Positions 1 to 10,422 of a stretch of DNA of 64,000 nt are shown in pieces; position 1 is the stretch's first letter, and every line of letters begins with the position of its first letter. The notes under the pieces are model-generated. The model did not search any database. It had not been told where the DNA came from and saw only the letters and a list, made by a program, of their open reading frames with translations. The DNA is from Alopecurus myosuroides (lineage: Eukaryota; Streptophyta; Magnoliopsida; Poales; Poaceae). Location of the stretch: positions 207,786,445 through 207,850,444 of the forward strand of contig CM054060.1 of assembly GCA_028641055.1 (NCBI GenBank). The letters run 5' to 3'. The position numbers and the translations under genes were made by a program.

Positions 1-1604
1 CACCGGATTACACCGTAAATGCCGGGTAAGTTTTTGCCTTACTATTTCTTTTTGCATCTAACGAACTTTCATCCGAGCCGCCGTCATCATTAATAGCTGC
101 CTTTTTTCATCTTTCTTTCAGCGCTCAGGTCACCGTCAGTGACCCGGAAAACACAGAAACGGATAACCTCCAGGTGGAGAAGCCGACTGACGACGCAGAC
201 GCCGCAACTGGTGGTGATGCGACCACTAACCGGGAACAAGGCCCTCTGAACAATCCACTTTCCCAAACCGTCGGATCTCCTTCCTTATCGGAACCAGTAG
301 ACGAAGAGATAGAAATTCTAGATACAAGGATGAGCCCTCCCAACCCGGACACTCAGACTGTCCGGGTCTCCACTCCAAATGCAAGGAGAACCCCCCTACC
401 AGATGATCAAGCTGCCGGCTCTTCCGGGACTCGCTCCGAGGAGTTAACTTTTGCCCAGATGCTAGAAACCCTGCGCGCCTTAAGGGCTAACGAGGAAAAC
501 ATCTTGGGGTCTTTAATAACCAAACACGAGGTAAGTTCGATTAATGTTGCTTGTACCTTTGTCCAGTCCCCAAGTTCCGAGGGAGTTCATTCATGACTTG
601 CTCGGTACTTTTATTATACCAATGACTGATAACTGTGCTCTTCTACCTGACTAATGCTTTTTTAACATCCATGCAGTCTTACGTGACTCAATACGAGGAG
701 AAACTTGCGGACGCCGCCAAGCTCGTTGAAAAGGAGATATCTTTACGTGAAGCAGCCGAGGCTGAAGCCAGGAGGAATAGGCAATTAATGAAGAAGTACC
801 GAAGAAGGGCTCACCAAGCCGAAGATGACCTGACAAGCCTTTCCATCGAAATATCTGACACCTATCGTTCTTTGCTTGGTATGCTTCCTTCTCCGGTTTT
901 ATCCTTTTGACAAACAGCAAAAGTTTTCCGACTTATATCTTCATTTTACTTCAGGCCCGGACGAAGCCATGCCGGATGAAGATGACATTGCCAAGCTGAA
1001 AACCATAAAGAGTGCTATCCGGCAGCTATGTGCCGGGACCAGATGGATCCTTGACGAGTTACGGTGTCCGGGTAGAGGACATGTTGACCTGAAGAGGCTG
1101 TTGGACGCCCTATCCACTATTCCCGAGTGGATTCGGCACTGGAAGCGCTCATCTTGCCGGGTTGGAGTGACCCGGGGGCTTGCACTTGCGAAAGCTTATC
1201 TCCCCAAGCTCGAGTTAGCGAAGCTTATGGGCGGCTTCCCAGAGTTCAAGCTTGACAGATCCAAGTTTTCAGTAAAGGATTTCCAGGCCGTCCAGAAGGA
1301 GGTCCGTTACCCGGCCAGCGTAATTGCTGATGAACTGGATGTTAACATACTTGTTCCAGCATATGATTCTGCCGATAAAGTAATTAAGTCGGATCTTCCT
1401 GAGCCGTATGACATGCTGGCTCGGTGGAAGGAGGAAGCTGCTGCGATAAGGGCGGAGGCTGCCAAGAAACAAGCTGAAGCCGGCTCTGCTCCTGCTGCCT
1501 CAACATCAGTCGTTCCGCCCCCTGCAGGGGCTGGCGCCGCCGATCCGGGTGTTGCTGCTACCACCAATGATGGCAAGGGTAAGGCCAAGATGGGCGCCGA
1601 GTGA
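1..1604 (+). CDS. Antisense additional gene (aORF) of element A, C-terminal part, spliced
   Basis: Plus-strand gene running against pol; its 5' part is off-window. Exons as I read them are <1-25, 122-530, 677-878 and 955-1604, joined by GT..AG introns (97, 146 and 76 bp). The phases agree across all junctions and the frame is open to the TGA at 1602-1604. The encoded segment starts acidic and Ser/Thr/Asp-rich, continues with a charged coiled-coil-like stretch in exon 3 (around LADAAKLVEKEISLREAAEA), and ends in a roughly 200-residue compact region followed by an Ala/Pro-rich tail (AAKKQAEAG...). This matches the layout of the C-terminal half of the intact gene in element C (24449-27377). Function is unknown. 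Annotators often label the N-terminal domain of this family 'putative gypsy type transposon'; that label is from memory. Confidence 0.75.
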
Positions 1605-2697
1605 TATATGCCTCTTCTTAAGCGTCAGTCGGTCGACATACTTTTTGAAACAATCATTTTTTTTAGGCGGTGCGCCTGTGCACCTTTGACATTTTTTCAC
1701 CAGTATTTTGTAATGCACACTAAGGCCTTGATATACTTGATGCCTGTTCCGACCTTTTTAAGTTTAAGCTCATCTGTTCTCGATATCTGGTTTTATTTAT
1801 TGCTCCTTTTGTGAAAACTCAATTTCCGGGTCTCATGGGTATTGACAAGCGGATTTTGCTTCGAAGTCCCCAAGTCCCCAAGACTCGGATATTTGGATTT
1901 TTGCAACTATACAAGTAAGCCAGTTCTTTTCAAGATTTCAAGCTACCGGGCCCGGATTGCCGAGCCTAGGACACTTGATCTTGAAAAGGGAACAAAATGC
2001 TTATTGCTATTTTCACAAAGATCCATGAGTTGTTTCACATCTGTTTTGAAGTTATGCTTAATAGTCATTGAGTTTCCAGCTATTCAGCCTTGTACTCTGC
2101 ATAACTTGTGGTTTAGATGACCCTTTTGACTGTCTTGTACTGTAAGCCGGCTTTCGCGTGGATACCATGTTGTTACATCAATACGAAGACGTAGCCAGCC
2201 AATTCCCATCGGGTTTCATGACTAACTGCCATCGTAAGCGAACAAATCATGCCACTTTAATGCGAGTCACATCGAGCTTAAGTAAGAGTAGCCAAGAAAT
2301 TTGGACTTCTTTGTCCGGTTATAAGATTGTAGCCGTACTCGTTTGCGAGTAATCGGCCCTTATAACTCATAGGCATCATGGCCGGGTCTTTGAGTTTGTA
2401 ACTGTGCTAAGCGACCAGCCCCCAAGACCTAGATATACGCATCGTACTGAGAATACATAACCTGATAACAACCATCTCTTTTCTTGATAACCATCTCTTT
2501 ACTTGATATGAAGATCTGATAACAACCATCTCTTTTCTTGATAACCATCTCTTTACTTGATATGAAAAATGTAGGTCAGCAAGCCGCCTCATTAAAAACC
2601 CGTCCAGTCCCCAAAGGTGCCCTGGATAGGAAAAGAGTACGTCAGAAAACCTGCTGCCTATTACATCGTGCAATTCCACTTGCCAATATAGTCTTTA
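1605..2697. other. Noncoding spacer of element A between antisense gene and pol
   Basis: AT-rich stretch lying between the 3' end of the antisense gene and the 3' end of pol, so both transcripts converge here. Short open frames are not family-like and I take them as chance. Apart from the 54 bp tandem repeat at 2462-2565 I see no structure. Confidence 0.6.
2462..2565. repeat. 54 bp perfect tandem duplication
   Basis: Unit 1 is 2462-2515 and unit 2 starts at 2516, continuing to about 2565. Each unit itself contains an internal half-repeat around ACCATCTCTTT. The two copies look identical, so the duplication is recent relative to the element or is kept homogeneous. It lies in the noncoding region where pol and the antisense gene converge. 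Confidence 0.85.
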
Positions 2698-5600
2698 CTA
2701 AGTATAATACGGACGCAGCTGAGCCACGTTCCATGGTCTATCTCTTTCTTGCATAGATGAAGTGGTGTGTGCGGTGTCATTGACTGTAGCCGACTCTTCC
2801 CTTGCATCTATCAAATAATATGATCCGTTATGTAGGCTCCGGCTTATGATAAATGGTCCTTCCCATGGTGGTGATAATTTGTGCTTTCCTTCGTTTGACT
2901 GTACCAGACGCAGAACCAAGTCTCCTTCCTGGAATACCCGGGTCTTCACACGCCGGCTATGATACCTCCGTAGATCTTGCTGATATATGGCTGATCTTTC
3001 CAGGGCTTGTTCTCTTTGCTCTTCTAACATATCTACGGCGTCCTGCCGGGTTTTTTCGTTCTCTACTTCGACGTAAGCTGATACTCTAGGCGAATCGTGA
3101 ATAATATCACTTGGTAACACTGCTTCCGCACCATAGACCATGAAGAAGGGTGTCATCTGAGTGGATATGTTAGGTGTAGTGTTGATACCCCAAACCACAG
3201 AAGGAAGTTCCTCGACCCATGCACCAGCGGCCCTGACACAGGGAACTCGCAATCGTGGTTTTAATCCGCGAAGCAATTCTTGGTTTGCCCTCTCCACTTG
3301 TCCATTGGCCTGGGGATGAGCCACCGATGCCACATCGAGCCGGATTCCATTGTTGCCACAAAACTTCTCCATCTCACCAAGGGACATGTTGGTTCCATTG
3401 TCGGTAATTATGCTGTGGGGGTACCCAAACCGGTAGATAATCCTTTTCAGGAACTTGACTACTGTAGCTGCTTCGCAATTAGTAACTGGCATAACCTCAA
3501 CCCACTTGGTAAACTTATCAATGGCCACCAAAAGATGTGTTTTCTTGCATGGTGACATATGGACGGGGCCAACCATGTCCATACCCCAGACGGCAAACGG
3601 CCAAGTTAACGGGATAGTCCGCAACTCCATAGCCGGCACATGGGTTTGGCGAGCGTACCTTTGACATCCGTCACACCTTGCTACCAATCGCTCCGCATCC
3701 GTTAGGGCCGTGAGCCAGAAAAACCCATGTCGATAAGCTTTAGCCACAAGAGACCTTGTGGACGCATGATGTCCACAGTCGCCTTCATGGATTTCCTTGA
3801 GAATCTGTCTGCCTTCTTCCGGCGCTACGCAGCGCAAAAAGACTCCTGCTGCACTTCTTTTGTACAATTCCCCATTGATGATAGAGTACCCCTTTGCTCG
3901 CCTCAAAATTTGCCTTGCTAATACCTCCTGTTGTGGTAACTCGCCTCGTGATAGGTAGGCCAAAAACGGTTCTGTCCACTCGGGAATAGTACGTACAGTG
4001 GCTACGAGCCCTGAATCTGAGTCTTGATTTGCCAGTTCCTCCTCTGACTCGATTTTAACTGATGGTCGCCATAATTCGTCCAGGAAAACGTTAGGTGGAA
4101 CCGGCTCTCTGCGCGAGCCGAGTCTAGCGAGGGCGTCGGCTGCCTCGTTCTTTCTTCTGTCTATATGCTCCACCTCATACCCGGAAAAACATCCTGCTAC
4201 CCTATCAACTTCCCTGCGGTACGCCGCCATAGTTGCGTCCTTTCTGTCCCACGTTCCTGACACCTGCTGTACCACAAGGTCCGAATCTCCGAAGCACCGT
4301 ATCCTCTTGATGTTCATCTCTTTGGCTACCTTTAAGCCATGCAATAGGGCCTCATACTCGGCCACGTTGTTGGAACAGTCGAAGTGAATTTGTAGCACGT
4401 AACTCAATTTGTCCCCTTTGGGTGATGTTAGCACCACCCCAGCTCCTGATCCCTCGTACTGCTTTGATCCGTCGAAGTGCATGATCCATGACTCGGAATT
4501 TGGAACCGTTGCAGTCATGCCTGTATGTGTCCAGTCGTTAACGAAATCAACTAAAGCTTGAGACTTGATTGCTGACCTGGGTTCGTAGTTGATATGATAA
4601 TCCCCCATCTCTATCGCCCATTTGGCTATTCTTCCCGTCGCGTCCGAGTTTCTGATGATATCCGACATTGGTATTGAACTAACCACTGTTATCGGATGCT
4701 CTTGGAAATACGGCTTCAACTTCCGGCTAGCCATAAAGACCCCGAACACCAACTTTTGCCAATGCGGATAGCGCTGCTTTGCTTCTGATAATACCTCACT
4801 GACGTAATAAACCGGCCTCTGAACCGGGTAACCTTTCCCGTCCTCTTTGCGTTCCACGACAACCACTGCGCTAACGGCTCGGGGGCCAGCTGCCACGTAT
4901 AGCAACATAGGCTCTTTAGGACCCGGCGCCGCTAGTACTGGTGCTTCAGATAATTGCTTCTTTAGTGTTTCAAACGCTTCATCTGCCTCTTCGTCCCATA
5001 CGAATTTATCCGACTTCCGCAAGAGCCGATACAAGGGTATTGCTTTTTCTCCGAGTCTAGATATGAATCGGCTCAAGGCTGCTACACAGCCCGTAAGCTT
5101 TTGAACATGCTTCAAGTTTTCCGGCTTTTTCAAACTCTGGATTGCCTTGATTTTATCTGGATTTGCCTCAATTCCTCTCTCGGAAACTATGAAGCCGAGT
5201 AATTTCCCAGCCGGAACTCCGAACACGCACTTCGTTGGATTAAGCTTCATCTGGTACCTCCTCAGGTTTTTGAATGTCTCCTTTAGATCATCGATAAATG
5301 TCTCCGCCTTCCTAGTCTTGATGACCACGTCATCCACATAAGTATGGACGTTACGTCCGATTTGGTCCTCAAAGCACTTTTGAATACACCGTTGGTAAGT
5401 TGCGCCAGCGTTCTTCAACCCAAACGTCATAGTTTTATAACAAAAGGCCCCAAACGGGGTTATGAATGATGTTTTCTCCCAATCCTCTCTTTTGAGCTTA
5501 ATCTGATGATACCCGGAATATGCATCCAGGAAGCATAACAGATCGCTTCCAGCTACTGCGTCTATAATCTGATCTATCCTTGGGAGCGCGAACGGATCCT

Positions 5601-7080
5601 TTGGGCAATGCTTGTTGAGACTAGTGAAGTCAATGCACATCCTCCACTCGTTGGTCTTTTTCATCACCAGAACCGGGTTAGCCAACCAATCCGGGTGAAA
5701 TACTTCCATGATAAAGCCGGCTGCCAATAGCCGAGCGATCTCTTCGCCTATAGCTTTCCTTCTTTCCTCATTCATTTTCCTCAAACCTTGTTTCACGGGC
5801 CTGGACTTGGGATCCACATGCAAACTGTGCTCAGCCAATTCTGTAGGGATACCCGGCATGTCGCTAGGTGTCCAGGCAAACACATCTGCATTCGAGCGAA
5901 TGAACTCCACGAGCGCTCCCTCCTGCTCTTTTCCCAGGTTAGACCCTATGGTAAACTGCTTAGTAGAATCCCCTTCGACAAAATCTATCTTCTTGGTGTC
6001 TTGCGCTGCCTTGAATTTTTCTCTCTCATCCTCAGTATTCGGCTTTTTCAAGGCTGTTCTATCGTCCGGATTTACTTGAGACCAGTAATATTCGAGCTCT
6101 TCCTTCCTGCATGCCTGCTCGGCCATAACTGAATCTCCTTCGTCGCACTCGGCCGCTATATCCCGGTTCCCATGTATAGTGATGGTCCGTTTAGGACCCG
6201 GGATTTTCAGCTGCAAATACACGTAGCACGGCCTAGCCATGAATTGGGCGTAAGCCGGCCTCCCCAACAGCGCGTGGTAAGGACTGCGCAACTTGACCAC
6301 CTCGAACGTGAGCCACTCCACTCGATAATTATCCGTCGATTCCCCAAAAGCAACTTCCAAGGTGATCCTTCCCTCGGGGCTCGCCGAGTGACCCGGCACG
6401 ATCCCGTGAAAGATTGTCGAACTTTTCTGCAGCTGGGACTCTTTGAGACTCATCCGTAAGAAGGTCTCCCAATAAAGGATGTTGATGCTACTTCCACCGT
6501 CCATCAGGACCTTCTTCAGCTCGTAACCATTAACCTGTGGAGCAACCACCAACGCCAAGACTCCTGGACGCTCCACTTTTTCCGGATGATCTCTCCTACT
6601 CCACGTTATCTCTTGTTCTGCCCATCTAAGATATCCCGGCGCGGCTGATGACACCGAATTTGCCGCTTGCTTTGATGTCTCTTTGTTCCTGCTAGAAGTT
6701 CCTATAGTATGCACATGATATTGTCCTTTTAAGTTAGTCGTTCGTACCGTGCCGACGAAGATGTTGATCCGGCCGATCGTCAATATAAATCCGGACTCGA
6801 GGTGATCCGATTCTGGCGCCCAGCCGGAATCGTCCACCAACTTTTCTTCTTCGTGGTCGATGTAGATTTCGCCAATGACAAGATTCTCCGTGCCCTTCCG
6901 AGCTTCTCCCGTGATGTAAACACCTTTGGACGCAGGCCCCACGGTGGGCGCCAACTGTCGTGGGATAATCACGGCAGATGTTACCAGGGGTAACTGATCT
7001 TGGGGCAAGTCGACACAGGCGTTCGGGAGAGGGTTTAGCTCAAGAGAAGACATGGTGCAACTTGATCTGACAGCCGGCAA
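2698..7080 (-). CDS. pol: Pol polyprotein of element A (protease-RT-RNase H-integrase) with gag core deleted
   Basis: Open frame of 1460 codons. Residues 1-33 are encoded in the LTR and residues about 41-48 (RQLAPTVG) by the primer-binding site. Residues about 50-115 resemble the Gag N-terminus of element C (shared NIF(V/I)G motif). The capsid part of Gag is then missing, and the frame passes straight to protease (VLMDGGSSIN, about 191-200). RT follows (FLDAYSGYHQ 517-526; YVDD 581-584), then RNase H (MHFDGS with Asp870; GDSD near 931-934; NEAADALA near 988-995). Integrase has a His/Cys zinc finger (about 1098-1140) and the DDE residues Asp1168, Asp1227 and Glu1263. All catalytic motifs I can see are present and there is no internal stop, so the enzymes may be functional. 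Without a capsid it could move only with Gag from another element. The true start could be the first Met in the LTR or a later Met. Confidence 0.9.
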   Translation of the reverse strand: MPAVRSSCTMSSLELNPLPNACVDLPQDQLPLVTSAVIIPRQLAPTVGPASKGVYITGEARKGTENLVIGEIYIDHEEEKLVDDSGWAPESDHLESGFILTIGRINIFVGTVRTTNLKGQYHVHTIGTSSRNKETSKQAANSVSSAAPGYLRWAEQEITWSRRDHPEKVERPGVLALVVAPQVNGYELKKVLMDGGSSINILYWETFLRMSLKESQLQKSSTIFHGIVPGHSASPEGRITLEVAFGESTDNYRVEWLTFEVVKLRSPYHALLGRPAYAQFMARPCYVYLQLKIPGPKRTITIHGNRDIAAECDEGDSVMAEQACRKEELEYYWSQVNPDDRTALKKPNTEDEREKFKAAQDTKKIDFVEGDSTKQFTIGSNLGKEQEGALVEFIRSNADVFAWTPSDMPGIPTELAEHSLHVDPKSRPVKQGLRKMNEERRKAIGEEIARLLAAGFIMEVFHPDWLANPVLVMKKTNEWRMCIDFTSLNKHCPKDPFALPRIDQIIDAVAGSDLLCFLDAYSGYHQIKLKREDWEKTSFITPFGAFCYKTMTFGLKNAGATYQRCIQKCFEDQIGRNVHTYVDDVVIKTRKAETFIDDLKETFKNLRRYQMKLNPTKCVFGVPAGKLLGFIVSERGIEANPDKIKAIQSLKKPENLKHVQKLTGCVAALSRFISRLGEKAIPLYRLLRKSDKFVWDEEADEAFETLKKQLSEAPVLAAPGPKEPMLLYVAAGPRAVSAVVVVERKEDGKGYPVQRPVYYVSEVLSEAKQRYPHWQKLVFGVFMASRKLKPYFQEHPITVVSSIPMSDIIRNSDATGRIAKWAIEMGDYHINYEPRSAIKSQALVDFVNDWTHTGMTATVPNSESWIMHFDGSKQYEGSGAGVVLTSPKGDKLSYVLQIHFDCSNNVAEYEALLHGLKVAKEMNIKRIRCFGDSDLVVQQVSGTWDRKDATMAAYRREVDRVAGCFSGYEVEHIDRRKNEAADALARLGSRREPVPPNVFLDELWRPSVKIESEEELANQDSDSGLVATVRTIPEWTEPFLAYLSRGELPQQEVLARQILRRAKGYSIINGELYKRSAAGVFLRCVAPEEGRQILKEIHEGDCGHHASTRSLVAKAYRHGFFWLTALTDAERLVARCDGCQRYARQTHVPAMELRTIPLTWPFAVWGMDMVGPVHMSPCKKTHLLVAIDKFTKWVEVMPVTNCEAATVVKFLKRIIYRFGYPHSIITDNGTNMSLGEMEKFCGNNGIRLDVASVAHPQANGQVERANQELLRGLKPRLRVPCVRAAGAWVEELPSVVWGINTTPNISTQMTPFFMVYGAEAVLPSDIIHDSPRVSAYVEVENEKTRQDAVDMLEEQREQALERSAIYQQDLRRYHSRRVKTRVFQEGDLVLRLVQSNEGKHKLSPPWEGPFIISRSLHNGSYYLIDAREESATVNDTAHTTSSMQERDRPWNVAQLRPYYT
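6935..6954 (-). other. Primer-binding site of element A
   Basis: On the minus strand this reads TTGGCGCCCACCGTGGGGCC, one base inside the LTR end. A TGGCGCC.. primer-binding site directly after the LTR is typical of Gypsy elements of grasses. It lies inside the pol open frame and is translated as part of QLAPTVG. Confidence 0.85.
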
Positions 7081-7436
7081 TTGAAGTCGCCGGATCTCTA
7101 TTCTCGATACAACAACTCGATTTAGGGTTTACACTGGATACTCGATATCACACGATATTGCTAGGGTTCTTAGATTTCTCTGCAAAACTATACCTGAGGG
7201 TCGGTTTATAAAGCACCCGTACCCCCTAACTTATTCGGCAAGGCATATTCCGGATCCTACATGAACACGGCGCACTAACCATAACTTTCCTTTACAATAG
7301 CCCATAACCCGGGCCGTTAAGCCCACAAGTTTGGGCCTCCACAAGCTTCTTTATTCTTAGCCGAATCCTGCACGCCATCCTTCGGGCCGGGTTATTTCCT
7401 CAGAGCTTGGCATACCGGGTTAGCATCCCCCTGTCA
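6956..7436 (-). repeat. 5' LTR of element A (481 bp)
   Basis: Minus-strand LTR beginning TGACAGGG at 7436 and ending ACGACA at 6956. It is homologous along its length to the plus-strand LTR of element B at 10423-10899, by eye roughly four fifths identical, with small indels. A TATA box (CTTTATAAACC on the minus strand) lies near 7203-7213. The last 100 bp form an open frame (MSSLELNPLP...) continuous with pol. Confidence 0.88.
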
Positions 7437-7439
7437 CCG

Positions 7440-9239
7440 GCGATGATTGTTTTTCGCCGCTAGACGCGGCTGTAGTCTTATCAGTCGGGCTCCCCTTACC
7501 CGGGCCCTCGGTCTCCATATCCTCTTGGTCGCTGATAACGACCGTGGCCCTGTAGATGTTGTCAGTGAGCAGCTAAATACACAGCCAGGAAAGGGTGATG
7601 AAATGTGGTGGAACATCGGGGAGAGGATTTTACCCGGTGTTCACCGCGAAGTCACAAGGAAATCCGTCGCTGGACTCGGGAGAGACTGGAAATTATCAAG
7701 TTAGATGTCATGTGGAAATGGTTCAAGGAGAATGTTTTAACCGAGAAAAGATAGGGTAATTACCAGCCCGCCGAGTCGGGGTCGATGAAATACCCGGGTT
7801 AAGGGCATCATCACCCGGGTGATTTCGAGTTGACCTGCGCTTGGTCATGGGCGACTCCTTCAAGAATGGCCAGTGGAATAACATCAAGGTAGCTCATATA
7901 TATCACTAAAGTAATACGAATTGAATGCAAGGAGAAGATATGAAACCTTGGAGGTGGCCTCTTGGGTTTTTCTTTTTAATCCGACTTTGATTGTCGGCTC
8001 TAGTTCCTCCTCGTCACTGGCAGATTCTACTTTGCCATCGGAGTTTTCTTCCTCGTCATCTTCTCGTTCTGGATATCATCAGAGTTATAGTTGGAAATGA
8101 AGGGGTTATGGTGAGCTTAAAGGAACCAAACAAAATCCGGAAAATACCTTCGTCCGAGTTAGCAGCTTCTTGCTCCTCTGGACTTTTGGAGCTTGGGGAG
8201 GTGTTGGTTTTCCAAAAATCATCATCAGCCTGAAAGGTGTCAGTACAAGGGTTATCAACTGTATCGAGTGGAAAGAGTAAAGATAAAGGCATTAAAGTCG
8301 GGTTTTCACCTTGGGGGCTGGGTTCTCGAGCGTGAAGGGCTCCAATCCGGATATGTTCCGGATTACCTCAAGCTTTTCTGTCAGAAAACCCTTGATGGTT
8401 TTGTGGGTATCGCCAGCTGCAAAGATGTTATCAGAGTACCGGAGCGGGTCTGTAGATTGTCCCGAATACTCACACATCAACTTTGTGCGGATGGAATTGG
8501 GTTGAATCCGGAAGTCAACCCAAGTTTTCACCAGGTTGAGCCCGATGAGGCCTTGGGCCGTGAGAGTGTTGATTTTGGCTAGTAGGGGTTGAATTGCCTC
8601 CCTATCCGAGTCAGAGGCGAAGGCACTAAATTTCTCGGAGATGTCAAGAAGACCCTCTGAGTAACCCGGCAGCTTCTTTTGGCCGGGTGGGGAGGTGTCT
8701 TGGCAGTAAAAGTAGGAGAGCTGCCAGTGCTTGACATGGGAGTTAAGGGTGAGGGGTGGCATCAAAGAATTCTTGCGGCGCTGGATGGAAACCCCGCCGC
8801 AAGCAAGGAGCGCCCCGTCGCCGCTTTCGCGGCACGGTTTGCACTGAAAAAGCTCAATGAAAAGAGCTAGACTTGGCGAAGTGCACAAGTATGATTCGGA
8901 AAGGACGATGAAGTGAGAGATGTTTAATACGGAATTAGGCCCGATGTCAAAAACACGGAGGCCGTAATGACTTAGAACATCACGGAAAAAAGGGTGACCC
9001 GGTGGGCGGAAGCCCCGGGTCACGTGTTCCACGAAACAAATTACCTCGCCTTTTGTCGGGGTGGGCCGGGTCTCCTTGCCCGGCACCCTCCACTGGATAT
9101 CCTCTTGAGGAGGAAGGACTCCCAGCTCCACCAGCTCCTCCAACTTGGCCTTGGTGACCATAGACCGCGCCCAGTTGGCGGATATGGAGTTGGTGGCTTT
9201 AGCTTTGGTTGGAGTTTTCCCCTGCTTTTTGGGAGCCAT
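7440..9239 (-). CDS. Antisense additional gene of element B, N-terminal part, spliced
   Basis: Minus-strand gene opposite to the element's own direction. I read a 5' UTR splice acceptor at about 9248, ATG at 9239 (MAPKKQGKTP), and exons 8310-9239, 8148-8229, 7947-8068 and 7764-about 7861, each with GT..AG borders. A further exon lies toward 7440 (SDQEDMETEG...). Exon 1 carries the conserved globular domain (FRPPGHPFFRDVLSHYGL, then a Trp-rich part and MCEYSG), matching element C's antisense protein (SSFFLQVLSHYSI, LLCEYTG). Later exons are acidic and Ser/Glu-rich. The gene is cut at 7437 by the LTR of element A, so the coiled-coil and C-terminal parts are lost here. Function unknown. Confidence 0.7.
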
Positions 9240-9248
9240 GTGGTTGAC

Positions 9249-10422
9249 CTGCAAAGTACAAGGTAAAAGGATAAGAAGACCAAGACACGGAAGTTGTGAG
9301 CCGGCCGAGTATCGGCCGGGTAATATTGAGACATGGGAAATTGCGCGTAATCCGGGTGTTAGCTCGCAGAGTAAAATTCGAGGTTATCCGGGTATCGAGC
9401 ATTATGGCGAAAATTATGGGATCTAAACGTTGAAGGAGCTTTGGAGGACGATGGATGGCTACACGGGTACTTAGCGCGAATAAAAGGAACTGGAAAGGGG
9501 AAGATTAGCCGGGTGATTGAAGCCAGGGCGGAAATTTTGAGTGGTTTGGGCCCAGATTGGGAATTTTATCTTCAGGTTTGTGGCGAAAATAACAATTGCA
9601 GGTAGTAGGAGAGTGGATTGGAGCATGCGCTTTATCTATTGGGCGAGCTAGAAAGACTATTAGTGGCCTAATTCGGCATGCCCGAAGAAATCCTTGGCGG
9701 ACTGATTTGGATCTAATCTGAGGTAAAATCAAAAGTTGCAAGGGCAAATTAATGGGTGCAAAGGGCTTACCAGAGGGGATCTGAGTGAAGCCTTGCGGAG
9801 GCAGATGGCGCAGGCCTGGTGTCCCTTCGCGGTACCTGACGGGCCGGATGGAGATTCGCCGGCGGATCTTGGCGGCGGCGCGGGGCAAGCAGTGGCGGAG
9901 CGCAGCCTCCGGCCGATGGGCTCCGGTGATGCGCGCGGGATTTCCGTGGTGGCACTCAGCGAGAATGAGCTCAGAGGGAGAAAGGAAGCGGAGTGGGGGG
10001 AAATGAGCCGTTAGGGTTCGGGTTACCCCCAAGGAGCTTATTTATAGGGCGAATGGATAAGCCCGGTTCGGTGAGCGGGAGCCGGGAGTTGCGGAAGTAA
10101 ACGGCTATTTATTTGAGTTTTGGCGAGATGCGCTTTAAATGTTGAGCATGGGATCTGAACGAAAAGGAGAAAGAGATCCATCCCGTGATATCAGGTCGAT
10201 TATCAAGTGTAAAATCTTGACATTTTGGGGTTTTACCTGGGAAAGTAACTTAGGTAATTGGGGAAGAGCCGGGTTACTATATGGCCACCATGGAGTAAGG
10301 CCTAGCAATTTATTGAGGCGCTTTAACCCGGCCTCCACATACTCGTGTGTTTGATATCTTTGCAGGGAATAGCGAGCGCTTCAAGGAAGGATCCATGAAG
10401 CCCAGGCTATTCTGGGGACTAC
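9249..10422 (-). other. Upstream region of the antisense gene of element B
   Basis: GC-rich sequence between the antisense gene and the LTR. On the minus strand there is a probable 5' exon ending at a donor site near 9771 (CCCTCTG before GTAAGC) that would splice to the acceptor at about 9248, leaving an intron of about 520 bp ahead of the ATG. Several open frames here (for example 9505-10032) overlap in different frames with no family-like sequence, so I treat this stretch as UTR, intron and promoter. Confidence 0.5.
10037..10050 (-). promoter_or_regulatory. Candidate TATA box for the antisense gene of element B
   Basis: On the minus strand the sequence reads CCCTATAAATAAG, a close match to the plant TATA consensus. 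It lies upstream of the proposed 5' exon of the antisense gene and points the same way. Element C has CTATAAATA in the equivalent place (27516-27529), which supports a conserved internal promoter. Confidence 0.6.

Larger units (their letters stand above)
1..7436 (-). mobile_element. Element A: Tat-lineage Ty3/Gypsy retrotransposon, 3' end off-window
   Basis: Minus-strand LTR retrotransposon. Reading from right to left it has a 5' LTR (6956-7436), a primer-binding site (6935-6954), a gag remnant fused to a full pol (2698-7080), a spacer, and an additional gene on the opposite (plus) strand (1-1604). The 3' LTR must lie left of the window. The order protease, RT, RNase H, integrase marks Ty3/Gypsy, and an antisense extra gene between pol and the 3' LTR is known for the Tat group of plants. 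The outer end of its LTR directly abuts the antisense gene of element B, so A most likely inserted into B in the opposite orientation. The target duplication cannot be checked because the other end is off-window. Confidence 0.85.

Noticed and set aside
9505..10032. 175-codon minus-strand frame upstream of the antisense gene of element B
   Set aside because: Overlaps two other GC-rich frames, starts right at the proposed transcription start and does not join in phase with the antisense gene. Best seen as leader and intron.
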